DNA from: Acidimicrobiaceae bacterium
GTDB lineage: Bacteria > Actinomycetota > Acidimicrobiia > Acidimicrobiales > Acidimicrobiaceae
DNA length: 18,966 nt
NCBI GenBank assembly: GCA_013044415.1
Contig: JABEUO010000059.1
Span: forward strand, 1-18,966
Direction: 5' to 3'
Made by a program: the position numbers and the translations under genes. The notes under the pieces were generated by a model that was not told the DNA's origin, made no database searches, and saw only the letters and a program-made list of their open reading frames with translations. Of the stretch, positions 16,410-18,966 are shown one piece after another. Within the stretch, counting starts at the first letter, position 1, and each line of letters opens with the position of its first letter.

Positions 16410-16948
16410 ATCTTGAACGAGAAGCCCTATCCGCCGAGGTGGTAAGGGGGGTTCTATCGGGCCTAAGGGTTGCGGTCGGCTTCGACGTCCACCCCTTTTC
16501 AACCGACCCTCACAGGCCGCTACTGATCTGCGGTCAACTCTTTGATGGCCCTGGTCTCGATGGACATTCAGACGGCGACGTCGGGGCGCACGCCATTTCT
16601 GATGCACTACTAGGTGGCTGTGGCGTGGGCGGAATCGGTGACGTATTTCTTGACACCGATCCTAGGAACAAGGGTGCGGATTCTGTAGGGTTATTGAGAG
16701 AAGTGGTCGAGATTACCTTGCAAAGGGGATTTGAGATTCTCAATGTCGACCTTACAATTATCTCAGAGATTCCCAAGATCGCCCCGGCTAGGGCCGAGAT
16801 GGCCCAAAGACTATCTAGGATCCTTGGGGCTCCAGTGGTGGTCAAGGCCAAACGTCCCGAGGGGCTCGGCGACCTCGGCCGTCAAAAGGGCGCTGCGGCG
16901 ATAGCTTCTGCCCTTCTTTACTCTTCGAATCCAACAAAGGAGCTTTGA
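16406..16948 (+). CDS. ispF: IspF, 2-C-methyl-D-erythritol 2,4-cyclodiphosphate synthase
   Basis: Fifth step of the MEP pathway: cyclises CDP-ME 2-phosphate with release of CMP, as a trimer with zinc. VGFDVHPF supplies zinc ligands Asp27 and His29, and LDGHSDGDVGAHAISDALLG supplies His54 and zinc ligand His62. GGIGDVFLDTDPRNKGADS, NVDLTIISEIPKI and KAKRPEGLGDLGRQKGAAA complete the family set. GAGGTGAAAG stands right before the ATG. The N-terminus carries about 19 extra residues compared with the usual start (MNLEREALSAEVVRGVLSG), which may be a remnant of a linker since IspD and IspF are fused in some bacteria. At the other end it abuts rlmB with a one-base overlap. The stand-alone kinase step (IspE) is not in this window. 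Confidence 0.97.
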   Translation: MNLEREALSAEVVRGVLSGLRVAVGFDVHPFSTDPHRPLLICGQLFDGPGLDGHSDGDVGAHAISDALLGGCGVGGIGDVFLDTDPRNKGADSVGLLREVVEITLQRGFEILNVDLTIISEIPKIAPARAEMAQRLSRILGAPVVVKAKRPEGLGDLGRQKGAAAIASALLYSSNPTKEL

Positions 16949-17808
16949 TGCCATCCAGGCAGCCAGGTGGCCATTCAAACGGCCCACGACCCAACCAAAG
17001 GTCGGGCCATCGTAGACCCTTCGACCAGAAAACCAATGAATACCACACCTCAAGGGCCCATAATCTCGGGGGCGACCAGGTAGAGGGGCACAGGGCGGTC
17101 TACGAGCTTTTGAAGGCGAATAGGAGGAGGGTCCAGACGATCTACTTTGAAGAGGGGATCGACCGTGCTGGGATAGTGAAACAGATAGCAGACCTCGCCT
17201 TCAACCAAAGGGTGCCGATTCAAAGCATCTCTTCGTCGCGGTTTTCTCATATCGCAGGTTCAGAGCTGCACCAAGGCGTGGTAGCGCTCGCCGCCCCGAT
17301 AAGGGCGCTAGACCTACAAGAGATCGTTTCTTCAAATTCGAAGACCGCCAATTTGTTGGTTTTGGATCACATCACCGATCCTAGGAACCTAGGGGCAATC
17401 CTTCGAAGTGCCGAATGTGCAGGGGTGACCGGTGTGATCCTCCCCGAGCATCGGGCGTGCCGGCTCACGCCGTCTGCGACGAAGACCGCCGCAGGGGCCA
17501 TCGAATACCTGAGCTTTTCATTGGCCAGTTCGATTCCTACGGCGCTGTCTGAACTCAAGACGATGGGAGTTTGGTCGGTAGGGCTGGACATGGAGGCTGA
17601 GGCAAATCTCTCTCAAATCAACTTGCTTACCTCCCCGTTGGCTCTGGTACTTGGAGCCGAGGGAAAGGGGCTATCGAAACTTACCAGGGCGAGGTGTGAC
17701 CTCTTAGCCAAGATTCCGCAGTTCGGAAAAGTAGAGTCATTGAACGTCTCGGCCGCAGCGACATTAGCGGTCTATGAGGTCGCAAGGGCCCGGGGGAGCC
17801 TGATCTAG
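16948..17808 (+). CDS. rlmB: RlmB-type SPOUT rRNA 2'-O-methyltransferase
   Basis: TrmH/SpoU-family methyltransferase (286 aa) that in RlmB methylates the ribose of a 23S rRNA guanosine using S-adenosylmethionine. Residues 42-115 form the substrate-binding domain (GGDQVEGHRAVYELLKANRR; LHQGVVALA). The knotted catalytic domain has motif 1 DHITDPRNLGAILRSAE (140-156), motif 2 LVLGAEGKGLS (233-242) and motif 3 KIPQFGKVESLNVSAAATLAVYE. The first 40 residues are basic, Gly/Pro/His-rich and probably disordered. The ATG at 16948 is chosen because AAAGGAG lies 5 bases upstream; a TTG just before would add one Met. It overlaps the ispF stop by one base. In mycobacteria cysS lies between ispF and this gene; it is missing here. 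A paralogous SPOUT enzyme acting on tRNA is a less likely alternative. Confidence 0.93.
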   Translation: MPSRQPGGHSNGPRPNQRSGHRRPFDQKTNEYHTSRAHNLGGDQVEGHRAVYELLKANRRRVQTIYFEEGIDRAGIVKQIADLAFNQRVPIQSISSSRFSHIAGSELHQGVVALAAPIRALDLQEIVSSNSKTANLLVLDHITDPRNLGAILRSAECAGVTGVILPEHRACRLTPSATKTAAGAIEYLSFSLASSIPTALSELKTMGVWSVGLDMEAEANLSQINLLTSPLALVLGAEGKGLSKLTRARCDLLAKIPQFGKVESLNVSAAATLAVYEVARARGSLI

Positions 17809-17854
17809 ACTTTTAGATGCAAAATAGGGATTTTTGACCCTTAGCAAAAGGACT

Positions 17855-17883
17855 TTGACCATGTATCCATTGATGGTTAGGTT
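17855..17883 (+). promoter_or_regulatory. Candidate promoter for the two-component genes
   Basis: TTGACC (17855-17860) and TAGGTT (17878-17883) are separated by 17 bases; the -35 matches five of six consensus bases and the -10 fits TANNNT. Transcription would begin near 17890, leaving at least 160 bases of leader before the regulator gene. No clear terminator for rlmB is visible between 17809 and this site. Confidence 0.4.
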
Positions 17884-18049
17884 TGTCTAATTTGTCAGAT
17901 AGCGATTGTCGGCATCCGGATGAATTAGTTGACTTGCTGGAGGGCATCTGGCGGTCGGTGAGATTCGCAGGATGAGCGTAGATCTGCTTCGGATGATTCG
18001 GTGGCGAATGGGTCAGCCATAAAAGCGGGCACGTTAGACGGCTATTTGA

Positions 18050-18793
18050 GTGTCTAAGTACGAAAGGCTGGCATTTGTGGGTGCCCAGAGTTCTACCCTT
18101 AGGAATGTGACGTTGGAGAGTTCTACAAGAGCTAGAGACCGAATTCGGGTGCTTTTAGTAGACGATCACGCACTGCTACGTGACGGGACCGCCCAGCTCT
18201 TCGAACGATTCGACGATATTGAAGTTGTCGGGCAAGCATCAACCGGCGAACAGGGCTTGGCCCTCATGAGTCAACTCAAAGTCGACGTAGCGCTAGTCGA
18301 CGTAAACCTTCCCGGGATTAGCGGGCTAGAGGTCGCCAAACTGGCTGCCGCCAAGAATCCCAAGGTCCGTATTCTGATCGTGAGTGCCTACGACGATTAC
18401 GCCTACGTAGCCGAAGCCCTCGAAGTCGGCGTGGCTGGTTACCTGCTAAAGACGGCTTCTGGAAGGGAGCTCGTCGACGCCGTGCGGACGGTTGCCGACG
18501 GATCCTTCGTCCTTGGAGGGTCAATTTCACTGCGGCTGGCAAAGCGCAGGGGTGGAGATCCGGTAGCGCCAAACTCGGTACTTACACCCCGGGAAGCAGA
18601 CGTTTTGGGACAGATCGCTCGGGGATCAACTAACAAGTCGATCGCAAACCAGCTAGGACTTTCCCTGCGGACAGTCGAGGGATATGTATCGAACGTCCTG
18701 ACCAAACTGGGCGTCTCCTCGAGGACCGAGGCGGCACTTTACGCAATCGCAAATCACCTACTTCCCGATGATCATGGCGACCAAGATTCGTAG
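18050..18793 (+). CDS. NarL/LuxR-family response regulator
   Basis: Two-component DNA-binding regulator, up to 247 aa. The receiver domain (about 31-150) has the acidic pair Asp38-Asp39 (LLVDDH), phosphoacceptor Asp84 (ALVDVNLPG), Ser112 (IVSAYDD) and Lys134 (YLLKTA), so phosphorylation should work. The LuxR-type helix-turn-helix at 178-235 reads LTPREADVLGQIARG, NKSIANQLGLSLRTVEGYVSNVL and TKLGVSSRTEA. The start is uncertain: GTG 18050 gives a 30-residue leader before the receiver; a TTG at 18113 has AGGA 8 bases upstream and fits the usual family length better, and GTGs at 18077 and 18107 are also in frame. The kinase gene downstream overlaps its end. The target genes are not visible. Confidence 0.92.
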   Translation: MSKYERLAFVGAQSSTLRNVTLESSTRARDRIRVLLVDDHALLRDGTAQLFERFDDIEVVGQASTGEQGLALMSQLKVDVALVDVNLPGISGLEVAKLAAAKNPKVRILIVSAYDDYAYVAEALEVGVAGYLLKTASGRELVDAVRTVADGSFVLGGSISLRLAKRRGGDPVAPNSVLTPREADVLGQIARGSTNKSIANQLGLSLRTVEGYVSNVLTKLGVSSRTEAALYAIANHLLPDDHGDQDS

Positions 18794-18966
18794 GGAGCAG
18801 TGGCGAACGATTGTTAAGATGGTGGGCCACCCACCGACCTCTGATTACCGGTTCTGGCTGGTGCAGCTGATGGTTGTCTTTATCGCCTTGACCCACCTCT
18901 ATGTCGACATAAACTACAACAGGCTTTCGGGCTTTCCAGATGGCATTCCGGTTGCGCTACTGATAC
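18774..18966 (+). CDS. Sensor histidine kinase, N-terminus only, runs off right edge
   Basis: An open frame from ATG 18774 (MATKIRREQWRTIVKMVGH) continues past the end of the window; a second ATG at 18819 (MVGHPPTSDYRF) is an alternative start, and neither has a clear ribosome binding site. A hydrophobic segment, FWLVQLMVVFIALTHLYV, looks like a first membrane helix, followed by NRLSGFPDGIPVALLI, which starts another. The frame overlaps the response-regulator gene by 20 bases if the first ATG is used. Its position after a NarL-type regulator makes a membrane sensor kinase the best guess, but no kinase motif lies in the visible 64 residues. Confidence 0.6.
   Translation, partial: MATKIRREQWRTIVKMVGHPPTSDYRFWLVQLMVVFIALTHLYVDINYNRLSGFPDGIPVALLI

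Overview
The window looks like chromosomal DNA of an actinobacterium, most likely of the Acidimicrobiia type. The clpC - disA - carD - ispD - ispF - rlmB order, a CarD with the PTNWSRR signature, a GlxR/Crp-like regulator and many TTG/GTG starts fit an actinobacterium. The moderate GC by eye and a sulfide:quinone oxidoreductase-like gene fit an acidophilic or sulfur/iron-associated lineage. The genus is an inference and not shown by the sequence.

Layout. 1-818 (minus): a polyprenyl diphosphate synthase running off the left edge. 1430-2629 (plus): an SQR-like flavoprotein. 2990-5458 (minus): a receiver-PAS-GGDEF-EAL protein with an intact EAL but degenerate GGDEF, ending in a highly charged repetitive tail. 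5998-10076 (plus): a tight five-gene unit made of a FadR-type GntR regulator, a creatininase-family amidohydrolase, and an ABC importer of the polar amino acid type (lipoprotein binding protein, permease, ATPase). A promoter overlapped by two 17-bp palindromes lies in front. 10547-13036: clpC, preceded by about 470 bases of noncoding DNA with a sigma-28-like promoter candidate and several stems, and followed by a good terminator. 13374-14444: disA (c-di-AMP synthase), preceded by an array of 14-bp direct repeats. 14448-15152 (minus): a Crp/GlxR-like regulator, convergent with disA and divergent from carD. 15256-17808: carD-ispD-ispF-rlmB with overlapping or nearly abutting genes. 18050 to the right edge: a NarL-type response regulator followed by the start of a membrane sensor kinase.

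How it works together. The right half is a conserved housekeeping block covering protein quality control (ClpC), RNA polymerase regulation (CarD), MEP isoprenoid synthesis (IspD, IspF) and 23S rRNA methylation (RlmB). It also carries second-messenger functions (DisA; probable cAMP sensing by the Crp protein). The prenyl synthase at the left edge would use products of the MEP pathway. The five-gene GntR/creatininase/ABC unit is the accessory part: most simply a regulated system that imports a small amide or amino-acid-like compound and hydrolyses it, with the substrate unknown. A recurring oddity is the number of short, near-perfect tandem duplications (periods 13, 14, 14, 16, 42 and 63 bp).
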